DNA of 64,000 bases from Flavobacterium sp. ACN2 (GCF_002303885.1 NZ_MRCM01000004.1:1-64000), one strand, 5' to 3'. Shown: positions 34,895 through 44,971, counted from the stretch's first letter. Numbers and translations: made by a program. Notes: generated by a model not told the origin, from the sequence alone.

Positions 34895-35711
34895 ATAATA
34901 CCAAAGGAACTTGTCTAAATTCATCTTCTTCGTTGCTCTCAATTCCAAGGGCTTTGTAGATGTATTTGAAAGTTGACAGTAACTCAGGTTTTCCATCAAT
35001 TAAAGCTACATCGTGCTCAAAATGTGCACTAGGTTTTCCGTCTGCAGTCAAGATTGTCCAGCCATCTTTAAGTTGTTTGATGTTTCTAGTTCCCATGTTG
35101 ATCATAGGTTCGATTGCTACAACCATTCCTTCTACAAAAAGCTTTCCGCGTCCGCGTTTTCCGTAATTTGGCATTTCTGGTTCTTCGTGCATTTTTTGCC
35201 CAACACCATGTCCAACCAATTCACGAACTACTCCGTAACCGTGAGCTTCAGTATATTTTTGAATCGCATTTCCAACATCTTCTACACGATTTCCGGCTTT
35301 AAATTCTCTAATTCCAACGTAAAGAGATTCTTTAGTTACGCGCAAAAGTTTTTTAACTTCCGGTGCAACTTCTCCAATTTCGAAACTGTAAGCGTGGTCT
35401 CCGTGGAAACCATTTTTGAATGCGCCACAGTCAACCGAAATAACGTCACCATTTTTAAGAGGTGTATTATTAGGAATACCGTGAACAACTTGAGCGTTTG
35501 GACTCATGCAAAGCGAATTCGGGAAATCATACAATCCAAGGAAACTTGGAACTGCGCCATGATCGCGAATAAATTCTTCGGCTAATTTGTCAAGATATAA
35601 TGTAGTTACTCCTTCTTTAATTTCAGAAGCAATCATTCCTAATGTTTTTGATACGATTAAAGCACTTTCGCGCATCAATTCGATTTCCTCTCTAGTTTTT
35701 TGGATAATCAT
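34893..35711 (-). CDS. map: Type I methionine aminopeptidase
   Basis: A 272-aa metalloenzyme removing N-terminal Met from new proteins. Seen: VVHGIPNNTPLKNGDVISVDCGAF (first metal-binding Asp), GDHAYSFEIG, VGHGVGQKMHEEPEMPNYG (His and substrate loop), FVEGMVVAIEPM (Glu ligand), AHFEHDVALI (Glu). The open frame reaches 35744, but the -7 box TACTTTTG at 35734-35741 and the family start support the ATG at 35711. It is not beside secY or infA as in many genomes. Confidence 0.95.
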   Translation of the reverse strand: MIIQKTREEIELMRESALIVSKTLGMIASEIKEGVTTLYLDKLAEEFIRDHGAVPSFLGLYDFPNSLCMSPNAQVVHGIPNNTPLKNGDVISVDCGAFKNGFHGDHAYSFEIGEVAPEVKKLLRVTKESLYVGIREFKAGNRVEDVGNAIQKYTEAHGYGVVRELVGHGVGQKMHEEPEMPNYGKRGRGKLFVEGMVVAIEPMINMGTRNIKQLKDGWTILTADGKPSAHFEHDVALIDGKPELLSTFKYIYKALGIESNEEDEFRQVPLVL

Positions 35712-35776
35712 ATTTTTTCCATTTTTCAGTTCGCAAAAGTACAATTTTTATCTCATTTTTTATGTAATTTTTTTTC

Positions 35777-35887
35777 GCCGCGAATTCACAAATTATCTCA
35801 AATAAAAATCTTAAAAATCGAATTTCACAAACTTCATTAATAAAGAATTTAAAGGTGAAGTTTTGATGTAATTCGTGAATTCGTGGC
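35777..35887. repeat. GCCGCGAATTCACAAATT inverted repeat
   Basis: Arms 35777-35796 and 35870-35887, related to the GCCACGAATT family at 7.8 kb and 34.4/34.9 kb. An inner TTTCACAAACTTC / GAAGTTTTG pair also matches. Confidence 0.65.
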
Positions 35888-35947
35888 TAATAACTCGTGA
35901 GGCTTTCAGAAAAAAGCCATAAATTAGTAGTGCAAATGTTTATAATT

Positions 35948-37201
35948 ATGGAAATTTCAACTGATCAAGATATAGCTAAAGTAAAAGCATTAAAGAAAAT
36001 GAAAGCAACAGCTTTGTCGCTTTTGGGTTTTGCGGTGCTTCTTTTTATAATTGCCATTTATTTTAAAATTCCAATACTTCAGGCTTTTAGTGAGGCGGCA
36101 ATGGTTGGCGGAATTGCCGATTGGTTTGCTGTTGTGGCACTTTTTCGTCATCCCATGGGAATCCCGATTTGGCACACAGCGATTATTCCGACCAAGAAAA
36201 ATGAAATAGGAGAAAACCTTGGGAATTTTGTTTCTGAAGAATTTCTGAATCGCGAAAAAATGGAGATTAAATTGGACGAATTTAATTTTGCTGTTAAAGC
36301 CTCAGATTGGATTTCAAACGAAGAAAATGCTAATAAAATAGCAAATGTTGTTGCCGTAAATATTATTCCTGGAATTTTACGAACTATTAAAGACGAAGAT
36401 GTCAAAAGATTTATTCAGGTTCAATTTAAAGAAAAAATAGAAGGAATTAATTTCGGAAATTGGGTTGCTGTTGCTTTGGAACCTTTGCAAAAAGGAGAAT
36501 TAAAAAATCAAATGCTAACGAACCTTCTCGGAGTTATGAGTGCCGAATTGACCAATAATAAAGATTTAATCAGGCAAAAAGTAAAAGCTTCGACTCCGCT
36601 TTTAAGTTTCGGATTGGCAGATAAAAGCATCACAGAAGGTGTTTTTAATGGTTTGCAGGATTTTTTAAATGAAGCTAAAAAGCCTGAAAGTGCAGTTCGT
36701 TTAAAAATTGACGAATATATTTTTAATTTTTTGGAGAAAGTAAAAAACTCCGAGGAAATGAGAATTAAAATCAATGATATGATTTTAGGTTTCGTTGGAA
36801 AAAAAGAAGTTCAAGATTACATCAACGGAATTTGGGATGAAATTAAATTGTCCATTACAAACGATTTGAACAAAGGCGATGATTCTTCCATAAAAAATAG
36901 CATTTCAAATTTAGTTCAAACTTTCGGAAACGGAATTAAGGAAGATCCTGTTATGATTGATAAAATCAACAGTTTTATAAAAAATGATTTATTATCGGTT
37001 CTTTTAAATAACAAAAAAGTAATTGGAGATTTGATTTCGTCAACCGTAAAAAGTTGGGACGGAAAAGAAGTTTCCGAAAAATTAGAATTGGAAATCGGAA
37101 AAGATCTTCAATACATTAGAATCAATGGAACTTTGGTTGGAGGTGTTATTGGGCTTATTATTTATGGAGTGGAGCAGATTTATCATTATTTTATTGTTTG
37201 A
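35948..37201 (+). CDS. DUF445 family membrane protein
   Basis: A 417-aa protein. Two hydrophobic helices occur early (about residues 20-38) and at the C-terminus (GTLVGGVIGLIIYGVEQIYH). The motif EAAMVGGIADWFAVVALFRHPMGIPIWHTAIIP near 46-78 is the family signature. The centre is helical and repetitive. Function is unknown. The frame is open from 35897, but the ATG at 35948 fits the protein family better. Confidence 0.88.
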   Translation: MEISTDQDIAKVKALKKMKATALSLLGFAVLLFIIAIYFKIPILQAFSEAAMVGGIADWFAVVALFRHPMGIPIWHTAIIPTKKNEIGENLGNFVSEEFLNREKMEIKLDEFNFAVKASDWISNEENANKIANVVAVNIIPGILRTIKDEDVKRFIQVQFKEKIEGINFGNWVAVALEPLQKGELKNQMLTNLLGVMSAELTNNKDLIRQKVKASTPLLSFGLADKSITEGVFNGLQDFLNEAKKPESAVRLKIDEYIFNFLEKVKNSEEMRIKINDMILGFVGKKEVQDYINGIWDEIKLSITNDLNKGDDSSIKNSISNLVQTFGNGIKEDPVMIDKINSFIKNDLLSVLLNNKKVIGDLISSTVKSWDGKEVSEKLELEIGKDLQYIRINGTLVGGVIGLIIYGVEQIYHYFIV

Positions 37202-37224
37202 TAAAAAATATTTCCAAGTATACG

Positions 37225-37293
37225 ATTGTCAGGCTGAGCGAAGTCGAAGCCCTTTTACGTTTCATAAGCCTTCGACTTCGCTCAGGATGACAA
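37225..37293. repeat. TTGTCAGGCTGAGCGAAGTC inverted repeat
   Basis: Arms 37225-37250 and 37268-37293 form a hairpin of about 24 bp. It is a third relative of the TGTCAT... repeat families, lying between converging DUF445 and gpmI. Confidence 0.75.
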
Positions 37294-37315
37294 TAAGAGT
37301 ATGTATAAAATAGTT

Positions 37316-37374
37316 CTCGCAAAGACGCAGAGACGCAAAGTTTAATATTCTTTGCGACTTAGCGTCTTTGCGAG
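37316..37374. repeat. CTCGCAAAGACGC inverted repeat
   Basis: CTCGCAAAGACGC (37316-37328) pairs with GCGTCTTTGCGAG (ends 37374), with inner GCAAAG words. A single arm of it occurs at 10313-10330. Confidence 0.75.
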
Positions 37375-37429
37375 ATTTTTTTAAGTTCCGTTTAAATGAA
37401 CTTATATCACTTTTATGGTTTTAAATTTT

Positions 37430-38947
37430 CTACAAAAGCGAATGACAAGTCATAGCATTTGGCTGCTGCACGCCCATTAATTCTAAAATTGTTGGAGCGA
37501 TATCACCTAACACACCATCTTGGATGTTTTTCAGTTGTTTGTCAACTAAAATAATCGGCACTGGGTTTGTTGTATGAGCCGTATTTGGAGAACCATCAGG
37601 ATTAATCATGGTTTCGCAGTTTCCGTGATCGGCAATTACGATTGTTGTGTAATCATTTGCAAGAGCAGCATCGATAACTTTTTTCGCGCAAGCGTCAACA
37701 GCTTCACAAGCTTTAATTGCAGCTTCCATAATTCCTGTGTGCCCAACCATATCGCCATTTGCGAAGTTTAAACAAACGAAATCAACTTCGCCTTTGTTCA
37801 ATTCAGGAACTAGAGCATCAGCCAATTCATAGGCGCTCATTTCTGGTTTCAAATCGTAAGTTGCTACTTTTGGAGAGTTTCTTAAGATTCTTGATTCACC
37901 TTCAAAAGGAATTTCTCTGCCTCCAGAAAAGAAGAATGTTACGTGAGGATATTTCTCAGTCTCCGCAATTCTTATTTGTTTTTTGCCTGCTTTTTCTAAA
38001 ACCTCACCAAGTGTTTCAGTAATATTATCTTTATTGTAAACTACTTTTACGTTTTGGTACGTTTCGTCGTAGTTGGTCAATGTTACATAATATAGGTTTA
38101 GTTTATGCATGTTTTGTTCGTGGAAATCTTGCTGAGAAAGTGCTTCAGTAAGTTCACGTCCTCTATCTGTTCTGAAGTTAAAGAAGATCACAACATCGCC
38201 TTCAACAATTGTAGCAAGAGGTTTTGCGTTTTCGTCAACAATAACAACTGGCTCGATAAACTCATCTGTTACGTCTTTTGCGTAGCTGTCCAAAACACTT
38301 GCAACAGCATTTCTTGATGGAGTTCCAACGCCATTTACCACTAAATCGTAAGCTAATTTTACACGTTCCCAACGTTTGTCGCGGTCCATTGCATAATAAC
38401 GCCCAATAATAGAAGCAATTTTTACTGGAGTATCTTTAATATATTCTTCTAAATCGTGAATATATTTTCCTCCCGATTTAGGGTCAACGTCACGTCCGTC
38501 TGTAAAAGCGTGAATGTAAACCTGATCTAAACCGTATTCTTGAGAAGCATCGATTAATCCGCGAAGGTGTGAAGTATGTGAGTGAACACCACCATCTGAA
38601 ACTAATCCTAAAAAGTGTACTTTTTTATTGTTGTCTTTAGCGTAAGTAAAAGCATCAATTAAAACTTGCTCTTTTGCTAAAGTTTTGTGTTCTACAGCTA
38701 AATTTATTTTGGCTAAATCTTGGTATACAATTCTTCCAGCACCAAGATTCATGTGTCCAACTTCGCTATTTCCCATTTGTCCTTCTGGAAGACCAACATT
38801 TAATCCGTCAGTTCTAAGTTGAGCGCTTGGGTAATTTTTGTATAGACTGTTTATAAAAGGAACATTTGCATTGTCTATTGCAGATACTTTAGGGTCAGGA
38901 GATTTTCCCCAACCATCTAAAATCATAAGGATAACTTTCTTGTTCAT
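37430..38947 (-). CDS. gpmI: 2,3-bisphosphoglycerate-independent phosphoglycerate mutase
   Basis: A 505-aa alkaline-phosphatase-fold enzyme of glycolysis and gluconeogenesis. Seen: LMILDGWGKS (first metal Asp11), the phospho-serine Ser61 in GQMGNSEVGHMNLGAGR, HSHTSHLRGLI and AFTDGRDVDP, and the C-terminal IADHGNCE and NTAHTTNPVP metal ligands. Length is standard. Confidence 0.97.
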   Translation of the reverse strand: MNKKVILMILDGWGKSPDPKVSAIDNANVPFINSLYKNYPSAQLRTDGLNVGLPEGQMGNSEVGHMNLGAGRIVYQDLAKINLAVEHKTLAKEQVLIDAFTYAKDNNKKVHFLGLVSDGGVHSHTSHLRGLIDASQEYGLDQVYIHAFTDGRDVDPKSGGKYIHDLEEYIKDTPVKIASIIGRYYAMDRDKRWERVKLAYDLVVNGVGTPSRNAVASVLDSYAKDVTDEFIEPVVIVDENAKPLATIVEGDVVIFFNFRTDRGRELTEALSQQDFHEQNMHKLNLYYVTLTNYDETYQNVKVVYNKDNITETLGEVLEKAGKKQIRIAETEKYPHVTFFFSGGREIPFEGESRILRNSPKVATYDLKPEMSAYELADALVPELNKGEVDFVCLNFANGDMVGHTGIMEAAIKACEAVDACAKKVIDAALANDYTTIVIADHGNCETMINPDGSPNTAHTTNPVPIILVDKQLKNIQDGVLGDIAPTILELMGVQQPNAMTCHSLL

Positions 38948-39088
38948 TACATTTTTGTTTTCTACAAATATAAGGCATTTCTAAAGTTTGAAACCTGAGC
39001 AATGTTACATTTATATTTAATAAAATGAACTATAAAAAAAAATATTGATTTAATTAAAGAAGCCTTTATTTTTTAAAATTAATTCACG

Positions 39089-41518
39089 CTAAGCTCTTTT
39101 TCTGACTTTATTTTTGACGGCATTGTAGTCAATAAAGTATTTGACACTTATAGAAAAGATATGTTTTAGGGCATCATTATTTAATAATCCTGCCACATTG
39201 TGTCTGTAATCTTTATCAATAACTCGTTCAAAATTAGCGGCATTATTTCGATACAGGGCCGAAAGCTGGCTTCCAGGCGCAAACCACCAAGAATAAGATA
39301 AATCGGCATTCCAAGAATAGAAACTTGAATTTTTGTTGTCTGTATATTGTGGATACGGACTAAGATTTCCGTTTGATTCTAAAGTCAGAATATCTTTATT
39401 GTCTGCATAAGACCAATATTGACGAACGGCCAGATTTATAGTCATGGCGCTGTTTATGGCATATTTTCCTCCTAAAGTATTAGAATACGTAATGACGTTT
39501 CGGTTGGCAAAAATGATATCATTTGGAGTGGCATCATTATCGTCGGCATCAATCTGATCGATGTAGCCTTTATTGTTGTTTTTTCTTAAATAACTAAAGA
39601 AATAAGTCAGTAAAAGTTTATCACTGAAACGATATCTCGGGCCAATATCAAAGCCGTATGTAATGCGTTCAGACTCATCAAACACATTCAGTGTTCCGTT
39701 TAGATCAATCGCAAATTTATGGTTGTAATTGGTTGAAATGCTTCCCCAAGTTTCTATTTTTCGAGGAATTGTTACATATCTATTGTCGGCACGCGGTTCG
39801 TAATAATCATTAATTTCTATAGGATAAAAAGTGATTCCAGTTCCGTAGTAATTATTTTTTACGGTAGTTAGATTTAAGTTCGCATTAACACTATTGTCCT
39901 GCAGTTTTCCAGATTCTTTGTTAAATTCGGTATACATATTATAATTGATTCTAAATGTATTAAAACGTTTAGTTGGATTTAGAATTCTATAATTGGCATT
40001 TCCGTAAAAGTTGTAATAATTGGTATAGAAATTAATACCCAAATCATTCGGATCATAATCTTTAGTAACAAAATCAGAACCAATGCTGTATCTGTAATTT
40101 CCACTGGTTTCGGCTAAACTTACCGTAGAATAAAAGCCATTTTTATCTTGAAGATCATTAATGTGGCTGTATTTTACGTTTCCAAATAAGCTATAAGTAT
40201 TGGCTTTTGTATTTAAATCCCAAGCCAGACCAGTAACATTTGCATCTCTGGTATGACCATTTCGAGTTACATTGGTATTGATAAAAGTAACCGATGAGTT
40301 TTTTCTAAAACGCTGATCCAAAACCAATACATTATAATTGGTAAGCGGCTCTACAATTACTTGTCTTGTTTCGCCATTTTCGGTATTTTTTATGGTGGCA
40401 AAAGTTTTTTCTGTAACAGCATTTAAAACCCCAATTCCGAGTCCGTTTTTTGTTCTTCCTGATAATTTTAAAGCGTTAACTAAATTTACTGCGGCGGGCA
40501 ATTCGGTAATTTCTTCATTTTCATTTAATGTAGGATCAATCGATGGAGTGCCACCAATTCTTCTGGAATAGAAAATATTCCCTTTACTAAACAAATCTGT
40601 TCCTTCTGTAAAGAATGCTCTATTTTCGTTAAACTGTTGTTCAAAAGGGCCAAGATTTAAGATCTGATCGTCATATTTTGTCTGTCCAAAATCTGGAATT
40701 AAAATAGCATCAACTGTAAAAGCATCTGTTATACCATATTTGATATCCATTCCGCCTTTAATTGTTCCGTATGTTTTTTGTCCATCAGCAGCATTTAAAT
40801 AATACGATGCATAAGGCATAAAGAACAATCGAGTAGGAGGTTTGATGTTTTCAATTCCTTCCAATGTTCCAGCCTGTTGTGTAAAAGTGCCAATCTTTCT
40901 GTCGACAAAATTCCAAGTATATTTATAACGGTCACGTTTAATTTCTCTAAAGAAGTTAATTCCCCAGATTTGTTTGTTTTCTCCTGAAAAACGCAACGCC
41001 GAGTACGGAATTTTCATCTCAACCACCCATCCATTTTCTGCCATAGCGGCTTTACTGATCCAAACCGCATCCCAAGAATAATCTTCACCATTTGCATCGG
41101 TCATGATACAATCGCCTTGAACATCGGCCGCAGAAACGTAAAACATAAAGTCCTGTTGTCCGTCATTGAAGCCGTTTATAAAAACACCAAATAGATCTGC
41201 CGTTCCAAAATTATCACGCTGAGAGATTTCCTTTAAAATTTTAGAAGGCTCATCATCGTACATCATTGCGGCAATATAAATGGCGTCATTATTATATAGG
41301 ACTTTTACTTCTGTACGTTTTTCATGCGGAATAGCTTTTCCATTGTCTGGCTCCAGCATGATAAAGTCTGTAGCAACTGGTACATTTTCCCAAGCAGGTT
41401 CATCTAGTTTTCCATCAATAGAAATAGTGTGCGAAGTTACTTGTGCCTGAATTGATTTTTTCTGGCCATAACTCCATACAGAGCATATTAGAAAACAGAA
41501 GAATAGAATTTTTTTCAT
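39089..41518 (-). CDS. DUF5916 outer-membrane protein with CBM9-like domain
   Basis: An 809-aa exported protein (signal peptide about 1-18). Residues ~25-215 form a CBM9-like domain (ITSHTISIDGKLDEPAWENVP, VEMKIPYSALRF). The remaining ~590 residues are strand-rich with aromatic girdles, consistent with a large OM barrel of DUF5916. It ends in a basic tail. Function is unknown; the domain pairing suggests glycan binding at the outer membrane. Common in Bacteroidota. Confidence 0.85.
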   Translation of the reverse strand: MKKILFFCFLICSVWSYGQKKSIQAQVTSHTISIDGKLDEPAWENVPVATDFIMLEPDNGKAIPHEKRTEVKVLYNNDAIYIAAMMYDDEPSKILKEISQRDNFGTADLFGVFINGFNDGQQDFMFYVSAADVQGDCIMTDANGEDYSWDAVWISKAAMAENGWVVEMKIPYSALRFSGENKQIWGINFFREIKRDRYKYTWNFVDRKIGTFTQQAGTLEGIENIKPPTRLFFMPYASYYLNAADGQKTYGTIKGGMDIKYGITDAFTVDAILIPDFGQTKYDDQILNLGPFEQQFNENRAFFTEGTDLFSKGNIFYSRRIGGTPSIDPTLNENEEITELPAAVNLVNALKLSGRTKNGLGIGVLNAVTEKTFATIKNTENGETRQVIVEPLTNYNVLVLDQRFRKNSSVTFINTNVTRNGHTRDANVTGLAWDLNTKANTYSLFGNVKYSHINDLQDKNGFYSTVSLAETSGNYRYSIGSDFVTKDYDPNDLGINFYTNYYNFYGNANYRILNPTKRFNTFRINYNMYTEFNKESGKLQDNSVNANLNLTTVKNNYYGTGITFYPIEINDYYEPRADNRYVTIPRKIETWGSISTNYNHKFAIDLNGTLNVFDESERITYGFDIGPRYRFSDKLLLTYFFSYLRKNNNKGYIDQIDADDNDATPNDIIFANRNVITYSNTLGGKYAINSAMTINLAVRQYWSYADNKDILTLESNGNLSPYPQYTDNKNSSFYSWNADLSYSWWFAPGSQLSALYRNNAANFERVIDKDYRHNVAGLLNNDALKHIFSISVKYFIDYNAVKNKVRKRA

Positions 41519-41819
41519 TGGTTTTTTGATGCGAAATAAAATGCAAATGTATTTTTTATTGTAGCAATAGACTCTATTTTGTTCTACTTGTTACAGTTTT
41601 TGTTTCAAGATTTCCATTTTTGTTTCATTTTTTTTAAGAAATAGGCCAAAATGTTGTGATTTTTTCTGTAAGGCAAAATCTTACAGAAAAAGCATTTTTA
41701 TGTTAATAATGTTAAAGTTTAAGTAAAAAAGGCCTGAAAATCAGGCTTATATTTTGCAAGGCATGATTTTTTTATATTTTTGCGATACCCAAATTTTTTG
41801 TTTAACCTAAAGAAATTCA
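41519..41819. other. Divergent intergenic region with a small hairpin
   Basis: AT-rich spacer between the DUF5916 and L,D-transpeptidase genes. A short GGCCTGAAAATCAGGCTT hairpin lies at 41731-41748, just upstream of the ldt promoter. Its role is unknown. Confidence 0.5.
41753..41782 (+). promoter_or_regulatory. Promoter of the L,D-transpeptidase gene
   Basis: TTTG (41753-41756), 18 bp, TATTTTTG (41775-41782), 38 bp upstream of the ATG. Good consensus. Confidence 0.65.
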
Positions 41820-42545
41820 ATGATTTACAAAATTTATCCGCTATTTGTGTTTTTGCTGTTGTCTTTTGGAAAAGATTCAAAAAGCACACCCGACCTTAAA
41901 AAAAATGCCACTGTAAAAGCGATTGTTAAAGTCGAAAAAGTTACAGTAGATTCTAAAATCGAGAGCGTTTATAATTCATTAAATTCAAACAACTTTAAAA
42001 TGCCCGAACTTAAAACTTTCTCGGAAGCTTTAAAAGGATTTTATTTGTTGAAAGAAAAAGGAGTGATTAAGAAAAATATCTTAACACTGATTGATTTTAG
42101 TTTGTCATCAAACTCCAAACGTTTGTGGGTGATTGATTTGACTAGCAATACCATTTTGTTTAATTCGCTTGTAGCTCACGGAAGAAATACGGGTGAAGAA
42201 TTTGCTTCAGCATTTTCAAATCTTAATTCTTCATTTAAAAGTAGTTTAGGATTTTATGCAACTGGCGAAATCTATCAAGGAAAACATGGTGCTTCACTTC
42301 GTTTAGATGGCCTAGAAAATGGCGTAAACGACAATGCTCGCGAAAGAGGTGTTGTAATGCACGGTGCAGACTATGTATCTGAATCTTTCATCAGAGATCA
42401 TAAAAGATTAGGCAGAAGTCAAGGCTGTCCTGCAGTTCCGGTTGAATTGACAAATGAAATTATTCAATTAATAAAAGACAAATCGTGTTTATATATCTAT
42501 CATCCATCTAGAAGCTTTTCGATGGAGGAGAGGTTAATTTCTTAA
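41820..42545 (+). CDS. Murein L,D-transpeptidase catalytic-domain protein (YkuD_2)
   Basis: A 241-aa exported protein. Seen: short N-terminal hydrophobic segment (3-15), the block VVMHGADYVSESFIRDHKRLG, and the catalytic Cys203 in GRSQGCPAVP. YkuD_2 members form 3-3 peptidoglycan cross-links or act on lipoprotein attachment in other bacteria. Its 3' end overlaps that of the longer transpeptidase gene by 12 bp in convergent orientation. Confidence 0.88.
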   Translation: MIYKIYPLFVFLLLSFGKDSKSTPDLKKNATVKAIVKVEKVTVDSKIESVYNSLNSNNFKMPELKTFSEALKGFYLLKEKGVIKKNILTLIDFSLSSNSKRLWVIDLTSNTILFNSLVAHGRNTGEEFASAFSNLNSSFKSSLGFYATGEIYQGKHGASLRLDGLENGVNDNARERGVVMHGADYVSESFIRDHKRLGRSQGCPAVPVELTNEIIQLIKDKSCLYIYHPSRSFSMEERLIS

Positions 42546-44117
42546 TTGATCATATAAATCCGAATCTAAATCATAAATATCAGCTCTGAAAATGAGCTGA
42601 TTTTTTTTGCTCCATGCCGTCCAATACCATTGATATAAAGCATATTTTTTGGTAATCTTAAAGCTCATCGTTGTTTTGCTTGCAATAATTGTGTCGATTC
42701 TGTCTTGAGGCCAGTTTCCATCAACATCTAATATGTGTTGTGCTAGTTCTAATGGATTTTCAACACGCACACATCCAGAACTCATAGAACGATTATTACG
42801 TCCAAAAATACCACGGTGATTGGTATCATGCAGGTAAACACTGTGATGGTTTGGGAACAAAATTTTCATTAATCCCAACGAATTATCAGAACCAGGGCTT
42901 TGTACGTAACGATAATTATTAGGTTTGTTTTCATTCCATGCCATTGGAGAAACTACCTTTCCAGAAGTATCATAAATCGTAATATTTTTATTGGCTAGAT
43001 AATTTCGGTTTCTTTTCATTGCTGGAACGACATCTTCTTTTAAGATCGTTGGAGGAACAGTCCAAGTTGGATTAAAAACAACCGTTTTTAAAAACGAAGT
43101 AATAATAGGTGTTCTTCTTTTACTAGTTCCTACCACAACATTTCGAACCAAAGTCGTGTCCTGACTTTCAACAACGTTTAAGCTGTAATCGGGAATATTA
43201 ATAATGAAATAATTTTCAGCCAATTCTGACGGATACCATCTCCAGCGCTCCAAATTGGCAATTATCTGTTTTTTTCTACTTTCTTTAGAATAGTTTAAAG
43301 CGCGGATTGTTCCTACTCCGATAACACCGTCAGAAGCTAAGCCATGTCTTTCTTGAAATCTTTTAACAGCTTCAAAAGTTTTTTGATTGTAAATCGTTGT
43401 AAGACTGTCTTTTCCTGACATATCGTTCCAATACAAAAGTCTTTTTTTGATGTTTATTAAAGCAGGATTAGTATCGTTTAAAACGATTTTATCAGCAGCT
43501 TCAATCGGTTTTACATTATCATCTGGAAAAGTGTTTATGATTTGAAGAGCTTTTAACAGCTCTTTGTAAATTTGTGTTTTAGGCTGAATGTTTTCAACAA
43601 TGCTGTCCAATTTGTTTTTATTGAATCCTTTAATTAAAACAGAATTTACATCAAATTCCTTCGCGTCCAAATCCCAATTGGTATATAATTTTTTAGGGTC
43701 TAGCTTTCCTTTATATATATGATTTAGATATTTCTCAAAATTATAAGTCAGTAAAATGTCATAAGCGGCCAAATCTTTATCGCTAAGTGTAGTCACTTTG
43801 CTTTCAAATTTTTTAAGCTGAGATATTTTGTAATCTTCTGGCTCTAAGCCTAGTTCTTCAGATTTTTCTAATTGTAATAAAACAAAAGCTCTCTTTTTAA
43901 GATTTCCCCAAACCGTTTGGTTTTCAGATGCAATATAGAATTGTTTCAACGTTTCGCTTTTAAAAACATTTATCGTTGCAGTATCTATTTCAACTTTTCT
44001 CTCATCAGTAAGTATAATTGCTGGCACCTTTTTTTTGACAATGGGTGTGATTTCGGGGCGCTCTTTTTTGCAGCCCACAAGAATACATATTACTACTAAA
44101 AAGTAGATTTTTTTCAT
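42534..44117 (-). CDS. L,D-transpeptidase, YcbB/LdtD-like lipoprotein
   Basis: A 527-aa protein. A lipobox (MKKIYFLVVICILVGC) gives a lipoprotein anchored at Cys16. A scaffold region, a peptidoglycan-binding domain (KRFQERHGLASDGVIGVGTI, ~240-260) and a YkuD domain follow. The YkuD domain shows YLHDTNHRGIFGRNNRSMSSG then Cys449 in CVR. LdtD-type enzymes bypass classical PBPs when crosslinking. The gap to the GNAT gene is only 1 bp. Confidence 0.92.
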   Translation of the reverse strand: MKKIYFLVVICILVGCKKERPEITPIVKKKVPAIILTDERKVEIDTATINVFKSETLKQFYIASENQTVWGNLKKRAFVLLQLEKSEELGLEPEDYKISQLKKFESKVTTLSDKDLAAYDILLTYNFEKYLNHIYKGKLDPKKLYTNWDLDAKEFDVNSVLIKGFNKNKLDSIVENIQPKTQIYKELLKALQIINTFPDDNVKPIEAADKIVLNDTNPALINIKKRLLYWNDMSGKDSLTTIYNQKTFEAVKRFQERHGLASDGVIGVGTIRALNYSKESRKKQIIANLERWRWYPSELAENYFIINIPDYSLNVVESQDTTLVRNVVVGTSKRRTPIITSFLKTVVFNPTWTVPPTILKEDVVPAMKRNRNYLANKNITIYDTSGKVVSPMAWNENKPNNYRYVQSPGSDNSLGLMKILFPNHHSVYLHDTNHRGIFGRNNRSMSSGCVRVENPLELAQHILDVDGNWPQDRIDTIIASKTTMSFKITKKYALYQWYWTAWSKKNQLIFRADIYDLDSDLYDQLRN

Positions 44118-44118
44118 A

Positions 44119-44556
44119 TTATAATTTTTTAAACATCAAATAATGCTCGCCCACATCTTTAATATCAAATGCTTCACCTACAGGTTGATAGCTCATTTTT
44201 TGATAAAAGCCTACGGCGGCTGTTCTTGCATTGAACCAAATCAGATCCACTTGATTTTCATTGCAATAGGTTTCACAATGTTTTACCAAAGCTTCTCCAA
44301 ATCCCTTTTTCTGATGGGTGTCTAAAACCGCCATCCCACGAATTTGCGCCTGATTTTGTGCGGCAAATATAGTGTTGATTTTGTCAAATAATGAAATAAT
44401 TCCTATTAAATCTTTATCCTCAAATAAACCAAAATGATGAGTAGACTCTAAATCATCGCCTTCAAACACGCAACTTTCGATAGGTTTTCCTTTTCTTAAT
44501 ACAGGTTGGCGAACAGCGAAAGTTTCTTTTGACGTAATTTCTTTAATTGTGATCAT
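44119..44556 (-). CDS. GNAT family N-acetyltransferase
   Basis: A 145-aa acetyltransferase. Seen: IRGMAVLDTHQKKGFGEALVKH, the acetyl-CoA loop (Q/RxxGxG/A type), and NARTAAVGFYQKMSYQPVGEAF, the family C-terminal motif. The acceptor is unknown. Directly upstream of the lipoprotein transpeptidase, likely one transcript. Confidence 0.88.
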   Translation of the reverse strand: MITIKEITSKETFAVRQPVLRKGKPIESCVFEGDDLESTHHFGLFEDKDLIGIISLFDKINTIFAAQNQAQIRGMAVLDTHQKKGFGEALVKHCETYCNENQVDLIWFNARTAAVGFYQKMSYQPVGEAFDIKDVGEHYLMFKKL

Positions 44557-44649
44557 GATTTTTTTTAAAAATATTGCATTTATAACTTTTTAATTTTAAA
44601 TCAGTTATAAATAATTGTTGTTTTTTATTAATTTTTTTTGCCGAAAAGC

Positions 44650-44681
44650 TTGTTTTTAACTGAACTTTCTTTCTATATTTG
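44650..44681 (+). promoter_or_regulatory. Promoter of tRNA-Gly copy 1
   Basis: TTG (44650-44652), 21 bp, TATATTTG (44674-44681). The tRNA begins 11 bp after the box. Confidence 0.7.
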
Positions 44682-44691
44682 CACAACCAAT

Positions 44692-44764
<73 letters not shown>

Positions 44765-44819
44765 CTAGAAAACAAACTTATTAGTTTTGTTTTTGTGAAA
44801 ATAAAATTTTTGATTTTTA

Positions 44820-44850
44820 TTTGTTTTTAAAATTAAAATTTTTAAATTTG
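44820..44850 (+). promoter_or_regulatory. Promoter of tRNA-Gly copy 2, exact consensus
   Basis: TTTG (44820-44823), exactly 19 bp, TAAATTTG (44843-44850); the tRNA begins 12 bp later. A textbook Bacteroidota promoter. Confidence 0.8.
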
Positions 44851-44862
44851 CACCCGGTTAAT

Positions 44863-44935
<73 letters not shown>

Positions 44936-44940
44936 CTTCA

Positions 44941-44971
44941 AAAGCCTCAAACATTGTTTGAGGCTTTTTTG
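44941..44971 (+). terminator. Terminator of the tRNA-Gly pair
   Basis: AAGCCTCAAAC pairs with GTTTGAGGCTT across a four-base loop, then a T run. It lies 6 bp after copy 2. Confidence 0.93.

Noticed and set aside
35013..35585. 190-codon open frame antisense to map
   Set aside because: map is a clear conserved gene with intact metal-binding residues; the antisense frame has no domain and is a compositional shadow.
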